NCBI RefSeq assembly: GCF_001644225.1
Contig: NZ_LSTV01000001.1
Location: 1,118,005 to 1,182,004 of the forward strand
Reading direction: 5' to 3'
Source of the DNA: Microbacterium oleivorans
Lineage (GTDB): Bacteria > Actinomycetota > Actinomycetes > Actinomycetales > Microbacteriaceae
Length of the DNA: 64,000 bases
Shown here: positions 20,764-30,568 of the stretch, one piece after another
Position numbering within the stretch: the stretch's first letter is position 1
Layout: the number at the start of each line of letters is the position of its first letter
The notes under the pieces: generated by a model
Seen by the model: only the letters and a program-made list of their open reading frames with translations
Databases searched by the model: none
What the model was told of the DNA's origin: nothing
Position numbers and translations under genes: made by a program

Positions 20764-21413
20764 CAGGAGCCGGTGGCGTACATCGGCGACATCGCCTGCA
20801 GGTACCCCTGGAACAGGGCGCGGCGCCGACGCTTCACCAGCGGACGCCAGAGGCGGTAAAGCACGCCGGTTGGCTTGTCGAAGGCGCGGACCGTGAACCA
20901 GACCTCGTCGTCGTCGCGCCATTCGAGCAGGAAGGACTCCTCGCCGCTGACGACGGATCCGCCGACGGTGCCGAGCGAGAACCCGACTCGACGCGGCTCG
21001 TCGACGACCGAGATGACCCGGAGTTCGGCATCCGCTCGCATCCCGCCCACGCGCCCCCGAAGATGCACGGTCGTCCCGGCGCTCGCGAACGGCACACCGT
21101 CGGCGTCGAAGCGCTGCTCGTCGTCGAGACGACTGGGCTGGACGGCGTTGCCGTCGGCGTCGAAGCCGACACCGGAGTACATCGGACCGGATGCCGGGCG
21201 CACATCGGTCACCTGGAGACCCGCCCCGCGCTGCGCTCCCCACCCGAGGAGCGACTCGGTCGAGGTGACGAAACGGCTCTCACCGCTGCCGAGACGCCAG
21301 GACGCCTCCGCCGGGGTCGTGCCCTTCGGCGGATAGCCCATGAGATCGGGGGCCTGCGTGGCCCCGACGGCGGCGTAGTCGACGGTCCCTGCCTGGAAAC
21401 TCCCGCGGCGCAT
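20763..21413 (-). CDS. DUF1990 family protein
   Basis: 216 residues of unknown function. It fits the DUF1990 family by its N-terminal tyrosine segment (GTVDYAAVGATQ), the central RVISVVDEPRRVGFSLGTVGGSVVSGEESFLLEW, and the C-terminal RRALFQGYLQAM. There is no signal peptide or membrane segment. Members occur widely in actinobacteria and plants, and no biochemical role is established that I know of. It sits between lepA and hemW with a nine-base gap and a one-base overlap. Confidence 0.85.
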   Translation of the reverse strand: MRRGSFQAGTVDYAAVGATQAPDLMGYPPKGTTPAEASWRLGSGESRFVTSTESLLGWGAQRGAGLQVTDVRPASGPMYSGVGFDADGNAVQPSRLDDEQRFDADGVPFASAGTTVHLRGRVGGMRADAELRVISVVDEPRRVGFSLGTVGGSVVSGEESFLLEWRDDDEVWFTVRAFDKPTGVLYRLWRPLVKRRRRALFQGYLQAMSPMYATGS

Positions 21414-21422
21414 CGTGCCAGC

Positions 21423-23273
21423 CTACTTCTTGTCCTTGCCCTCGACGTCTCCCGAGAGCGCGGCGATGAACGCCTCCTGGGGGACCTCGACGCGGCCGAC
21501 CATCTTCATGCGCTTCTTGCCCTCCTTCTGCTTCTCGAGCAGCTTGCGCTTACGGGTGATGTCACCGCCGTAGCACTTCGCGAGGACGTCCTTGCGGATC
21601 GCGCGGATGTTCTCGCGGGCGATGATGCGGGCGCCGATCGCGGCCTGGATGGGGACCTCGAACTGCTGACGCGGGATGAGCTTGCGCAGCCGCTCGGTCA
21701 TCATCGTCCCGTAGGCGTAGGCCTTCTCGCGGTGGACGATCGAGCTGAACGCGTCGACCTTCTCGCCCTGCAGCAGGATGTCGACCTTGACGAGGTCGGC
21801 GGTCTGCGAACCGGCCGGCTCGTAGTCGAGGCTCGCGTAGCCCTGCGTCTTGGACTTCAGGTGGTCGAAGAAGTCGAAAACGATCTCGCCGAGGGGCATG
21901 TTGTAGCGCAGCTCGACGCGGTCCTCGCTGAGGTAGTCCATGCCGAGCAGGGTGCCGCGGCGCGACTGGCAGAGCTCCATGACGGTGCCGACGTAATCCT
22001 TCGGCAGGAGGATGCCGACCTTCACGACCGGCTCGGAGACCTCTGCGACGCGGCCGTCGGGGTACTCCGACGGGTTCGTTACCGTCACGGTCTCGCCGGT
22101 GTCGGTCATCACCTCGTACGTCACGGACGGCGCGGTCGTGATGAGGTCGAGTCCGAACTCGCGCGCGAGGCGCTCGGTGATGATCTCGAGGTGCAGCAGA
22201 CCGAGGAAGCCGCAGCGGAACCCGAACCCGAGGGCGACCGAGGTCTCGGGCTCGTACTGCAGCGAGGCATCCGACAGTTTCAGCTTGTCGAGCGCCTCGC
22301 GGAGCTCGGCGTAGTCGCTGCCGTCGATCGGGTAGATGCCCGAGAAGACCATGGGCTTCGGGTCGGTGTACCCCGCGAGCGCCTCGGATGCGGGCTTGCG
22401 GTGGTTGGTGATCGTGTCACCGACCTTGGACTGGCGGACATCCTTCACACCGGTGATGAGGTAGCCCACCTCCCCGACGCCGAGACCCTTGGTGGGCACG
22501 GGCTCGGGGCTCGACACCCCGATCTCGAGGAGGTCGTGGGCGGCCTTCGACGACATCATCTGGATCCGCTCGCGCGGCTCGAGCTTGCCGTCGACCATCC
22601 GCACGTACGTCACGACGCCGCGGTAGGCGTCGTAGACCGAGTCGAAGATCATGGCCCGGGCGGGGGCGTCGGCATCCCCGACGGGTGCGGGGATGCGCTC
22701 GACGATGCGGTCGAGGAGGGCCTCGACCCCCATGCCGGTCTTGCCGCTCACCTTGAGCACGTCGGCCGGGTCGCCGCCGATGAGGTTCGCGAGCTCGGCG
22801 GCGTACTTCTCCGGGTCCGCCGCGGGCAGGTCGATCTTGTTGAGGACCGGGATGATCTCGAGGTCGTTCTCGAGGGCGAGGTAGAGGTTGGCGAGGGTCT
22901 GCGCCTCGATGCCCTGCGCCGCGTCGACGAGGAGGATCGCGCCCTCGCAGGCCGCGAGCGACCGGCTGACCTCGTAGGTGAAGTCGACGTGGCCGGGGGT
23001 GTCGATCATGTTGAGGGCGAACGTGCCGTCGGCGGTGGCCCACGGCATCCGGACCGCCTGGCTCTTGATGGTGATGCCGCGCTCGCGCTCGATGTCCATG
23101 CGGTCGAGGTACTGGGCACGCATGTCGCGGTCGGCGACCACGCCGGTGATCTGCAGCATGCGGTCGGCCAGGGTGGACTTGCCGTGGTCGATGTGGGCGA
23201 TGATGCAGAAGTTGCGGAGCTGCGCGGGCGGCGTTGCCGCGGGCTGCAGGGGCTGAAGGGCGCGGGGTGACAT
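21423..23273 (-). CDS. lepA: Elongation factor 4 (LepA)
   Basis: Ribosome-associated translational GTPase (EF4) that can back-translocate or help assemble ribosomes. 616 residues: G1 [10 protein letters not shown]2 RERGITI, G3 DTPGHVDF, G4 NKID, EF-G-like domains and the LepA-specific C-terminal domain ([23 protein letters not shown], split here for length as CYGGDITRK then [20 protein letters not shown]). First gene of lepA-DUF1990-hemW. A TAGACT hexamer nine bases before the ATG suggests a very short leader. Confidence 0.97.
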   Translation of the reverse strand: MSPRALQPLQPAATPPAQLRNFCIIAHIDHGKSTLADRMLQITGVVADRDMRAQYLDRMDIERERGITIKSQAVRMPWATADGTFALNMIDTPGHVDFTYEVSRSLAACEGAILLVDAAQGIEAQTLANLYLALENDLEIIPVLNKIDLPAADPEKYAAELANLIGGDPADVLKVSGKTGMGVEALLDRIVERIPAPVGDADAPARAMIFDSVYDAYRGVVTYVRMVDGKLEPRERIQMMSSKAAHDLLEIGVSSPEPVPTKGLGVGEVGYLITGVKDVRQSKVGDTITNHRKPASEALAGYTDPKPMVFSGIYPIDGSDYAELREALDKLKLSDASLQYEPETSVALGFGFRCGFLGLLHLEIITERLAREFGLDLITTAPSVTYEVMTDTGETVTVTNPSEYPDGRVAEVSEPVVKVGILLPKDYVGTVMELCQSRRGTLLGMDYLSEDRVELRYNMPLGEIVFDFFDHLKSKTQGYASLDYEPAGSQTADLVKVDILLQGEKVDAFSSIVHREKAYAYGTMMTERLRKLIPRQQFEVPIQAAIGARIIARENIRAIRKDVLAKCYGGDITRKRKLLEKQKEGKKRMKMVGRVEVPQEAFIAALSGDVEGKDKK

Positions 23274-23282
23274 GACCAGGCG

Positions 23283-23288
23283 AGTCTA
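23283..23288 (-). promoter_or_regulatory. Putative -10 element of lepA
   Basis: TAGACT on the minus strand, nine bases before the ATG at 23273. The leader would be only a few bases long. Confidence 0.45.
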
Positions 23289-23370
23289 CCGGCGCGGGGC
23301 CGGGCGCCAGCCCCGACGATCGGGCACCATAACCCGCCACGGCGGCGACACGCCAGTGGCCCGCCGCATG

Positions 23371-23439
23371 AGAAAGAGTTAACTGATCTGACACTTGCGG
23401 GGCCGCGAGACCGACCGAATGCTCAATGTGGCGGTCGGT
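23371..23439 (+). promoter_or_regulatory. Candidate control region of the secreted nuclease-nucleotidase gene
   Basis: An AT-rich island (23371-23395) with the palindrome AGTTAACT at 23377-23384 stands out in GC-rich DNA. It is followed by an eight-base inverted repeat, ACCGACCG at 23410-23417 and CGGTCGGT at 23432-23439, with a 14-base loop. Either could be an operator, and the second could also be an mRNA hairpin. No canonical Pho box was recognised. Confidence 0.4.
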
Positions 23440-23486
23440 TCCTGCGCGATAAGCCCCGCGCCCGTGCCGCCTCGGGAGATCCCACC

Positions 23487-26400
23487 GTGTCGAACCCACC
23501 CGTTCCCGCGCCCGCCTCACCGTCCGCCTTCCGTCGCACCGGCGCCCTGCTGACCGTCACCGCCGTGACGGCCGCGGGTCTCGCCCTCGTGCCGAGCGCG
23601 GCGAACGCCGCCGTGTCGGCCGACGCGCCCGTCGTCATCTCGGAGGTGTACGGCGGCGGCGGCAACAGCGGCGCCGCCTTCAACCGCGACTTCATCGAGC
23701 TCGCCAACACGAGCGAAGAGACGGTCGACCTCAGCGGGTTCAGCGTGCAGTACGCCTCTGCGACTGGCGCCACATGGCAGGTGACGAAACTCGGCGACGT
23801 CGACCTCCCCGCCGGCGAGAACCTGCTCATCGGTCAGGCCTTCGGGAGCAACACGTCGCTTCCCGCGTTCGAGGCCGACGTCGACGGCTCGATCGCGATG
23901 AGCGGCAGCGGCGCCAAGGTCGCCCTCGTGTCCACCGAGGCGGCACTGACCGGCAGCACCGGGATCGCCGATCTGGACCAGGTCGTCGACCTGGTCGGCT
24001 GGGGCAGCACCGCCTCGGCCTTCGCTGGCTCCGCGCCGGCGCCCGGGACCTCGAACGCGACGAGCGTCTCCCGCGACGAGGACGCCTCGAACAGCGCGGA
24101 CAACGCGACGGACTTCGCCGCCGGCGCCCCCACACCCACCGGGCTCGGCGCGGACGTCGACCCCGAGCCGGGGCCCGAACCCGACCCCGAGCCGCAGGTC
24201 GCGACGATCGCCGAGATCCAGGGCGAGACGGATGCCTCCCCGCTCGCGGGCCGCACCGTCACCACGACCGGCGTGGTCACTGCGCACTACCCCACCGGCG
24301 GCTACAACGGCTACGTCATCCAGACGCCCGGCACGGGCGGCGCACTCGATCTCGACGCGCACACCGCCTCCGACGCCGTCTTCGTCTACGCGCCCGGCGC
24401 CACCGGCCAGGTCGCGCTCGGCGACACCGTGTCGGTCACCGGCGTCGTGTCGGAGTTCGACGGGCTGACCGAGATCACCGTGGAGCCGGGCGGCGCCGAC
24501 GTCATCGACGACGCCGCGGCGCCCACGCCCGCGACGATCGGCTGGCCGACGACGGCGGCGCAGCGCGAGTCGCTCGAGTCGATGCTCGTCGCCCCGGAAG
24601 GCGCGTTCACCGTCAGTGACACCTACAGCACGAACCGCTTCGGCGAGGTGGGTCTGGCCGCGGGCGACACCCCCCTGCGACAGCCCACCGACGCTGCTCG
24701 CCCGGGCAGTGACGCCGCGGCCGCGGTGGCCGCCGACAACGCCGCGCGCGGTGTGCGCCTCGACGACGGCGCCGGGATCGACTACACGTCGGGGGCCAAC
24801 CGCGCGCTGACCCCGGCGTACGTCTCGCTCACCGAGCCCGTCACCGTGGGTGCCGGGGTGTCCTTCACCGCGCCGTTGATCGTCGATTACCGCAACGGCA
24901 CGTGGAAGCTGAACCCGACCGAGCCGCTCGTCGGCGACGGCACGGGCGCCGACGAGGTGGTCTTCGAGAACGTCCGCACCGACGCGCCGGAGGACGTCGG
25001 CGGGGACCTGTCGATCGCGTCGTTCAACGTCCTCAACTACTTCACGACCCTCGGCACGGACTCGGCGAGCTGCGAGGCCTACCCCGACCGGTTCGGCGAC
25101 GGCGTCACCGTCCGTGACGGCTGCGCCCAGCGCGGCGCGTGGGACGCCGCCGACCTGGAGCGTCAGCAGGCCAAGCTCATCGAGGCCATCACCTCGGTGG
25201 ATGCCGCCGTGATCGGTCTCATGGAAATCGAGAACTCGGCCGCTCTCGGCGAGGAGAAGGATGAGGCGACCGCCACGCTCGTCGACGCGCTGAACGCGGA
25301 GGCGGGTGCCGGCACCTGGGCCTTCGTCCCCTCGTCGGCAGATCTGCCCCCGGCATCCGAGCAGGACGTCATCACCAACGCGATCATCTACCAGCCCGCC
25401 CTCGTCTCCCCCGTCGGCGCCGCGCGCGCCCTGGGCGACCAGAGCGCCGACGGCGAGGCGTTCGGCAACGCGCGGGAGCCGATCTCGCAGGTGTTCGAGC
25501 CGGCCGCCGGCGGCGACCCGTTCCTGTTCGTCGTGAACCACTTCAAGTCGAAGGGATCGGTCGGCCCCTGGCCGGGCGACGCCGACACCGGCGACGGTCA
25601 GGGAACGTCGAACGAGTCGCGCGTGCGCCAGGCGACGGCGCTGCGCGACTGGGTCGCGGAGATCCAGGGCGACGTGGATGCGGTGGCCCTCGCCGGCGAC
25701 TTCAACTCGTACAGCCAGGAGGACCCGCTGCAGGTGCTCTACGAGGCGGGGTACGCGGATGCCGAGCAGGCGTTCGACCTCGACTCGTCGTCGTACAGCT
25801 TCTCGGGGCTCTCGGGCTCGCTCGACCACGTCCTGCTGAACGAGGCGGCGCTCGCCCGCTCCACCGGCGCGGACATCTGGAACATCAACTCCGGAGAGTC
25901 GATCGCCCTCGAGTACAGCCGCTTCCGCACCCACGGCACCGAGTTCTACTCGGCCGACCCGTTCCGTTCGAGCGACCACGATCCGGTCATCGTCGGAATG
26001 GATGCGGATGCCGCCCCCGTGCAGCTGACCCTTCTCGGGATCAACGACTTCCACGGACGCATCGACGGCAACACCGTCGCGTTCGCGGGGACCGTCGAAG
26101 AGCTGCGGAAGGCCGCATCCGGGCCCACCCTCTTCCTCTCGGCCGGCGACAACATCGGCGCCTCGCTGTTCGCGTCGTCCGTGGCGCAGGACGAGCCCAC
26201 GATCGACGTGCTGAACGCCCTGGGTCTGCAGGCGAGCGCGGTCGGAAACCACGAGTTCGATCGCGGCTTCGCCGACCTGTCGGGTCGGGTGTCGGACGCG
26301 TTCGACGCGCCGCAGCTGGGTGCGAACGTCTACGAGAAGGGCACGACGACCCCGGCGCTCGACGAGTACGCGCTGCTGGAGGCCGACGGACTGACGGTCG

Positions 26401-28223
26401 GCGTCATCGGCGCCGTCACGGAGGAGACCCCGACGCTCGTCACGCCGACCGGCATCGAGTCGGTGGACTTCGGCGACCCGGTCGAGGCGGTCAACCGCGT
26501 CGCCGCGCAGCTGACCGACGGCGACGCCGCCAACGGCGAGGCGGACGTCATCGTCGCGCTCTACCACGAGGGCGCCGGAGCCGGCACGCCGGACGGCGCG
26601 ACCCTCGAGGAGGAGGTCGCCGCGGGCGGCGCGTTCGGAGCGATCATCGAGGACACCTCCCCCGAGGTCGACGCGATCTTCACCGGTCACACGCACAAGG
26701 AGTACGCGTGGTCGGCGCCGATCCCCGGCACGGACCGGACGCGTCCCGTCGTGCAGACCGGCTCGTACGGCGCCAAGATCGGTGAGATCACCTTGGCGGT
26801 GGATGCCGCCACAGGTGAGGTCTCGGCGCACACCGAGCGCAACGTCGCCCGGACGACGACCCCCGCCGCCGACCTCGTCGCCGCCTACCCGCGGGTCGCG
26901 GAGGTCGACCGCATCACGAAGGCCGCGCTGGCGAACGCCGCCGCGATCGGCAACACCGAGGTCGGTCAGGTCTCGGGCGACATCACGACCGCCTACAGCG
27001 GCGGCTCGTACGTCGACGGCGTCTACACCGGCGGATCGCGCGACAACCGGGCGGCGGAGTCGACGCTCGGCAACACGGTCGCCAACATGCTCCGCGACAG
27101 CCTCGCGGACCTGCCGAACGGCGCCGTCATCGGCGTCACCAACCCGGGTGGTCTGCGCGCCGATCTGTTCGACACGCAGGCGGAGTTCGGCGCCGGTGCG
27201 GTCGCCGGTCTCGAGGACGGATCGATCTCGTTCAGCCAGGCGAACGCGGTGCTCCCGTTCAACAACACGCTCGCGCTGGTCACCCTCACGGGTGAGGAGT
27301 TCACGACGATGCTCGAGCAGCAGTGGCAGCGGGATGCCGCGGGCAACGTCCCCCAGCGCCCCTACCTGCAGCTGGGACTCTCGGACAACGTCTCGTACAC
27401 CTACGACCCGGCGCTGCCGGAAGGTGAGCGCATCACGTCCGTGACGGTCGACGGGGCTCCGATCGATCCCGAAGGGACCTACCGCATCGGCACGTTCTCG
27501 TTCCTCGCGGCCGGCGGTGACAACTTCCGCGCCTTCACGGAGGGCGAGGACTACGTCGACACGGGTCTGCTCGACTACGAGGCGTGGGTCGACTACCTCG
27601 CCGAGGGCTCGCCCGTCGCCCCCTCGTTCGCGAAGCACGGCGTGCAGGTCTCGGGCGTGCCCGAGACGGTCGCCGCGGGCGAGACGGTGTCGTTCCAGGT
27701 GGCCGGGCTCGACCTGACCAGCAAGGGCGCCCCCGCCAACGCCGAGGTCTCGGTGAGCCTGGGCGAGCAGGTGCTCGGCACGGCGCCGGTGTCGGAGGGC
27801 GCGGCATCCGTCAGCGTCACCCTGCCCGCCGGAACGCCCGCCGGCGCCGCGCAGCTGACGGTGACCGCCGCCCCCAGCGGCACAGTCGTGCAGGTGCCCG
27901 TCACCGTCGAGGAGGCGGCTGAGCCCGCCGCGGCGACGAAGACTCGTCTGGTGGCCGTCACGCCGGTCCACATCAACCGGTTCCTGCCGACGACGCTCGT
28001 CGCGATCGTCACGCAGGAGGGCGGCCGCGCCGAGGGTGTCGTCGAGTTCCGCGAGGGCGAGACCGTGATCGCGACGGCGGAGGTCCGCCGCGGCACCGCG
28101 TCGACGACGCTCGGCCGGCTGTCCCGCGGGACGCACACCTACACGGCGACCTTCGTCCCCGACGACCCGACCGTCGCCGAGGGATCGGAGAGCACGCCGG
28201 TGAAGGTCCGCGTCCTCTTCTGA
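23487..28223 (+). CDS. Secreted ExeM/NucH-type endonuclease fused to a 5'-nucleotidase
   Basis: 1578 residues. The order is a Sec signal peptide ending near ANAAVSA (about 40), a lamin-tail-like domain (about 47-190), a Pro/Glu linker (PEPGPEPDPEPQ), an OB-fold/YhcR-like region (235-350), an endonuclease/exonuclease/phosphatase domain (from about 505, FNVLNYF, with LAGDFNSY and SDHDPVI), a metallophosphoesterase domain (from about 847: GINDFHGRID, GDNIGAS, GNHEFDRG, FTGHTHKEY), the 5'-nucleotidase C-terminal domain (about 1165-1350), and two Ig-like domains. There is no sorting signal, so it is probably released. It should cut extracellular DNA and strip phosphate from nucleotides, giving phosphate and nucleosides. 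GTG start at 23487; GGGAG is just upstream. Confidence 0.93.
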   Translation: MSNPPVPAPASPSAFRRTGALLTVTAVTAAGLALVPSAANAAVSADAPVVISEVYGGGGNSGAAFNRDFIELANTSEETVDLSGFSVQYASATGATWQVTKLGDVDLPAGENLLIGQAFGSNTSLPAFEADVDGSIAMSGSGAKVALVSTEAALTGSTGIADLDQVVDLVGWGSTASAFAGSAPAPGTSNATSVSRDEDASNSADNATDFAAGAPTPTGLGADVDPEPGPEPDPEPQVATIAEIQGETDASPLAGRTVTTTGVVTAHYPTGGYNGYVIQTPGTGGALDLDAHTASDAVFVYAPGATGQVALGDTVSVTGVVSEFDGLTEITVEPGGADVIDDAAAPTPATIGWPTTAAQRESLESMLVAPEGAFTVSDTYSTNRFGEVGLAAGDTPLRQPTDAARPGSDAAAAVAADNAARGVRLDDGAGIDYTSGANRALTPAYVSLTEPVTVGAGVSFTAPLIVDYRNGTWKLNPTEPLVGDGTGADEVVFENVRTDAPEDVGGDLSIASFNVLNYFTTLGTDSASCEAYPDRFGDGVTVRDGCAQRGAWDAADLERQQAKLIEAITSVDAAVIGLMEIENSAALGEEKDEATATLVDALNAEAGAGTWAFVPSSADLPPASEQDVITNAIIYQPALVSPVGAARALGDQSADGEAFGNAREPISQVFEPAAGGDPFLFVVNHFKSKGSVGPWPGDADTGDGQGTSNESRVRQATALRDWVAEIQGDVDAVALAGDFNSYSQEDPLQVLYEAGYADAEQAFDLDSSSYSFSGLSGSLDHVLLNEAALARSTGADIWNINSGESIALEYSRFRTHGTEFYSADPFRSSDHDPVIVGMDADAAPVQLTLLGINDFHGRIDGNTVAFAGTVEELRKAASGPTLFLSAGDNIGASLFASSVAQDEPTIDVLNALGLQASAVGNHEFDRGFADLSGRVSDAFDAPQLGANVYEKGTTTPALDEYALLEADGLTVGVIGAVTEETPTLVTPTGIESVDFGDPVEAVNRVAAQLTDGDAANGEADVIVALYHEGAGAGTPDGATLEEEVAAGGAFGAIIEDTSPEVDAIFTGHTHKEYAWSAPIPGTDRTRPVVQTGSYGAKIGEITLAVDAATGEVSAHTERNVARTTTPAADLVAAYPRVAEVDRITKAALANAAAIGNTEVGQVSGDITTAYSGGSYVDGVYTGGSRDNRAAESTLGNTVANMLRDSLADLPNGAVIGVTNPGGLRADLFDTQAEFGAGAVAGLEDGSISFSQANAVLPFNNTLALVTLTGEEFTTMLEQQWQRDAAGNVPQRPYLQLGLSDNVSYTYDPALPEGERITSVTVDGAPIDPEGTYRIGTFSFLAAGGDNFRAFTEGEDYVDTGLLDYEAWVDYLAEGSPVAPSFAKHGVQVSGVPETVAAGETVSFQVAGLDLTSKGAPANAEVSVSLGEQVLGTAPVSEGAASVSVTLPAGTPAGAAQLTVTAAPSGTVVQVPVTVEEAAEPAAATKTRLVAVTPVHINRFLPTTLVAIVTQEGGRAEGVVEFREGETVIATAEVRRGTASTTLGRLSRGTHTYTATFVPDDPTVAEGSESTPVKVRVLF

Positions 28224-28234
28224 CCGGACGGACC

Positions 28235-28270
28235 GAAACGGGGGCGGATCCATGGATCCGCCCCCGTTTC
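28235..28270. terminator. Perfect 36-base palindromic terminator
   Basis: The 36 bases are fully self-complementary (starting GAAACGGGGGCGG and centred on CCATGG), giving an RNA stem of up to about 16 base pairs. It lies 11 bases after the nuclease gene stop and before the hydrolase promoter. There is no long U-run; AAA/TTT sits at the stem base. Confidence 0.8.
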
Positions 28271-28294
28271 CGCGTCGAAGGGTCGCCGGATTCG

Positions 28295-28300
28295 TAGGCT
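28295..28300 (+). promoter_or_regulatory. Putative -10 element of the alpha/beta hydrolase (leaderless)
   Basis: TAGGCT ends six bases before the ATG at 28307. Confidence 0.55.
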
Positions 28301-28306
28301 GAGGGG

Positions 28307-29041
28307 ATGACGCCTCAGGTGGTGTTCGTGCACGGCATCCGGACCTCCGCGACGATGTGGCGCGCGCAGGTGGAGCATCTCGCCGCGGCGGGGGTCGGCG
28401 CGATCGCCGTCGACCTGCCCGGGCACGGTCGCCGGATGAGAGAGACGTTCACGCTGGACGGCGCGTTCGAGACGATCGACACCGCGGTGAGGGATGCCGC
28501 GGCCCGCGGCCCCGTGCTGTTGGTCGCGCACTCGATGGGTGGGCTGGTGGCGATCGAGTACATGGGCCGTGAGGAGCCCCCGCCCGTGGATGCGTTCATC
28601 GCCGCGGGCTGCACGTCGATCCCCCGCGGCGCCGGCCTCGCGATCTACCGGGCGCTGGCGCGGGGGTTCGACCGCCTGCCCCGACGCGGTCAGCCGCTCG
28701 CCGACCTCGTGCTCGACCGGACACTCCCACCCGAGACACGGGCGGACTTCGGCGCCGGCGGCTACGCCTATGACACGCAGGACGTCGCTCTGCGCAGCCT
28801 GTCGGTCCTCGACCTGGTCGTCGCGCTGCAGCGGATCTCCGTTCCCATGTGGTTCGTGAACGGGCAGTGGGACCAGCTGCGGCTCAACGAGCGCCTGTTC
28901 ACGAAGCTCAAGCCCGAGGCGGAGCTCATCGTCGTGCCCCGGACATCCCATCTCGTCACCGCGATGCGGCCCCGTGTGTTCAACGCGATCGTGGACCTGG
29001 CGCTGGCGACGATGGCGCGGGACCGGCCGACTTCGGGATGA
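28307..29041 (+). CDS. Alpha/beta hydrolase
   Basis: 244 residues with an early beta strand and oxyanion region VVFVHGIRTSATMW, the nucleophile elbow AHSMGG (catalytic Ser), a candidate acid in FVNGQWDQLR and a catalytic His in VPRTSHLV. Cytoplasmic; no signal peptide. The substrate is unknown: esterase, lipase-like or thioesterase activities are all possible. The end of the gene overlaps the promoter region of rpsT. Confidence 0.88.
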   Translation: MTPQVVFVHGIRTSATMWRAQVEHLAAAGVGAIAVDLPGHGRRMRETFTLDGAFETIDTAVRDAAARGPVLLVAHSMGGLVAIEYMGREEPPPVDAFIAAGCTSIPRGAGLAIYRALARGFDRLPRRGQPLADLVLDRTLPPETRADFGAGGYAYDTQDVALRSLSVLDLVVALQRISVPMWFVNGQWDQLRLNERLFTKLKPEAELIVVPRTSHLVTAMRPRVFNAIVDLALATMARDRPTSG

Positions 29042-29060
29042 GGCGCGCACCTGATAGAAT
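29032..29060 (+). promoter_or_regulatory. rpsT promoter
   Basis: TAGAAT at 29055-29060 is a good -10; TTCGGG at 29032-29037, 17 bases upstream, is a weak -35 that lies inside the hydrolase gene. The mRNA would have a leader of about 100 bases. That leader contains a hairpin with CGTGTG at 29075-29080 paired to CACACG at 29092-29097. Confidence 0.6.
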
Positions 29061-29169
29061 CGGTTTTTGGCTTGCGTGTGGGTTCCTCCCTCACACGACC
29101 GCTGCGTGACAGCCCTCTTCTGTCGCCGGCACTTCCAACCGATAACTCCGAACGAAAGATACGTCGAAC

Positions 29170-29430
29170 GTGGCGAACATCAAGTCGCAGATCAAGCGCA
29201 ACAAGACCAACGAGAAGGCCCGCGAGCGCAACAAGGCCGTGAAGAGCGAGCTGCGGACCGTCGTCCGTCAGACCCGTGAGGCCATCTCGGCCGGCGACAA
29301 GGCCGCTGCCGAGAAGGCGCTGCTCAAGGCCACCAAGAAGCTCGACAAGGCCGTCAGCAAGGGCGTCATCCACGAGAACCAGGCGGCCAACCGCAAGTCC
29401 TCGATCGCCAAGCAGGTCGCCGCTCTCTGA
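29170..29430 (+). CDS. rpsT: 30S ribosomal protein S20
   Basis: 86 residues, Lys/Arg/Ala-rich and helical, starting [20 protein letters not shown] from a GTG at 29170 with a GAACGAAAGA purine-rich tract upstream. S20 binds 16S rRNA helices early in 30S assembly. The gene is monocistronic, with its own promoter and a strong terminator. In other bacteria S20 represses its own translation; the hairpin in the long leader could serve such control, but that is not shown by the sequence. Confidence 0.98.
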   Translation: MANIKSQIKRNKTNEKARERNKAVKSELRTVVRQTREAISAGDKAAAEKALLKATKKLDKAVSKGVIHENQAANRKSSIAKQVAAL

Positions 29431-29443
29431 GCCGCAACTCTTC

Positions 29444-29475
29444 CGAAGGCCCGTCCCCCTGGGGGCGGGCCTTCG
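29444..29475. terminator. Terminator between rpsT and holA
   Basis: A 15-base-pair stem (CGAAGGCCCGTCCCC paired with GGGGGCGGGCCTTCG, one G-U) and a three-base loop. It lies 14 bases after the rpsT stop and may serve the convergent holA as well. Confidence 0.9.
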
Positions 29476-29492
29476 TCGTTCCTGGTGTGGTC

Positions 29493-30527
29493 TCAGGCGC
29501 CGTAGGGCGCGCGCGTCGCGACGACGGTGACGAGTCGCTCGACCGCGAAGACGGCGTCGCGGGACGCGCCCTTCACCTCGGCATCCGCTCGCGCAGCTGC
29601 CTGGATGGCGATGCCGAGCGACGACTCCGTCCAGCCGGCGAGGTCGCGGCGGGCCCGGTCGACCTGCCAGTCCTTCATGCCGATGCGCGCGGCGAGAGCG
29701 CCGGACGGTTCGCGGGATCCGGCCACGCGCGCCATGGTGCGCAGCTTCGACGCGATGGCGGCGACCATCGGGACCGGGTCGGCGCCCGAGGCGAGAGCGT
29801 GCCGGAGGGTGATGAGAGCGTCGCCGTAGCGACCCGCGATGGCCGTGTCTGCGACGGCGAACGCGGTGGTCTCGACGCGACCGCCGTAGTAGCGGGTGAC
29901 GACCTGCTCGGTGATGTCGCCCTCGACGTCCGAGATGAGCTGCTGGCAGGCGGCCGCGAGCTCGGTGAGATCGTCGGAGAACGCCGACACGAGGGCGCGG
30001 AGGGCGGGTGGGGCGATGCGACGCTTCGCGGCCTGGAACTCCCCCGCGGCGAAGTCGAAGCGGTCGGAGTCGCGTTTGACGGCGGGGCAGGCGATCTCGA
30101 CACCGCCGCCGACGCCCGCGCGGATCGTGTCGAGAAGCTTCTTGCCGCGGACGCTCGCGCCGGTGTGGCGGAGCACGATCGTCGCGCCGTCCTGCGGCGC
30201 CTCGAGGTAGCGGAGCGCCTCAGCGAGGAAGGCGTCGGAGCACTTCTCGACCCCCGACACCCGGACGAGCCGCGGCTCGCCGAACAGCGACGGCGACGAG
30301 ACGGCCAGCAGCGTGCCGGGCGCGTAGTCGTCGGCGCGCACGTCGGTGACCTCGAGACTCGGATCCTCGGCGCGCAGGTAGTCGCGGATGCCGGCGGTCG
30401 CCCGCTCGGCGCAGACCTCTTCAGGACCGGAGACGAGCACGACCGGTGCCGGCTGCGGCGCCCGCCAGGAGATCTGCGGGATCGCCGACTTCGTCGTCTT
30501 CGCGGCGGGACGACGGGGGCTCGGCAT
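29493..30527 (-). CDS. holA: DNA polymerase III subunit delta
   Basis: 344-residue clamp-loader subunit that opens the beta sliding clamp. The N-terminal segment has VVLVSGPEEVCAERA, followed by VRADDYAPGTLLAVSSPSLF and a C-terminal collar domain. Length and conserved blocks fit HolA. The ATG at 30527 lies seven bases from TAGGCT, so the mRNA is probably leaderless. It sits downstream of comEC, as in many Gram-positive genomes, though here with its own promoter. Confidence 0.94.
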   Translation of the reverse strand: MPSPRRPAAKTTKSAIPQISWRAPQPAPVVLVSGPEEVCAERATAGIRDYLRAEDPSLEVTDVRADDYAPGTLLAVSSPSLFGEPRLVRVSGVEKCSDAFLAEALRYLEAPQDGATIVLRHTGASVRGKKLLDTIRAGVGGGVEIACPAVKRDSDRFDFAAGEFQAAKRRIAPPALRALVSAFSDDLTELAAACQQLISDVEGDITEQVVTRYYGGRVETTAFAVADTAIAGRYGDALITLRHALASGADPVPMVAAIASKLRTMARVAGSREPSGALAARIGMKDWQVDRARRDLAGWTESSLGIAIQAAARADAEVKGASRDAVFAVERLVTVVATRAPYGA

Positions 30528-30534
30528 GATGTCC

Positions 30535-30540
30535 AGCCTA
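30535..30540 (-). promoter_or_regulatory. Putative -10 element of holA (leaderless)
   Basis: TAGGCT on the minus strand ends seven bases before the ATG at 30527. Confidence 0.55.
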
Positions 30541-30568
30541 GCGAGGGCGGCGGACGCCGACGGGTGCG

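Noticed and set aside
23517..28253. Open frame of 1578 codons on the minus strand opposite the nuclease gene
   Set aside because: Mirror of the real gene's codon pattern; composition is typical of antisense GC-rich frames and the plus-strand product has clear domains.
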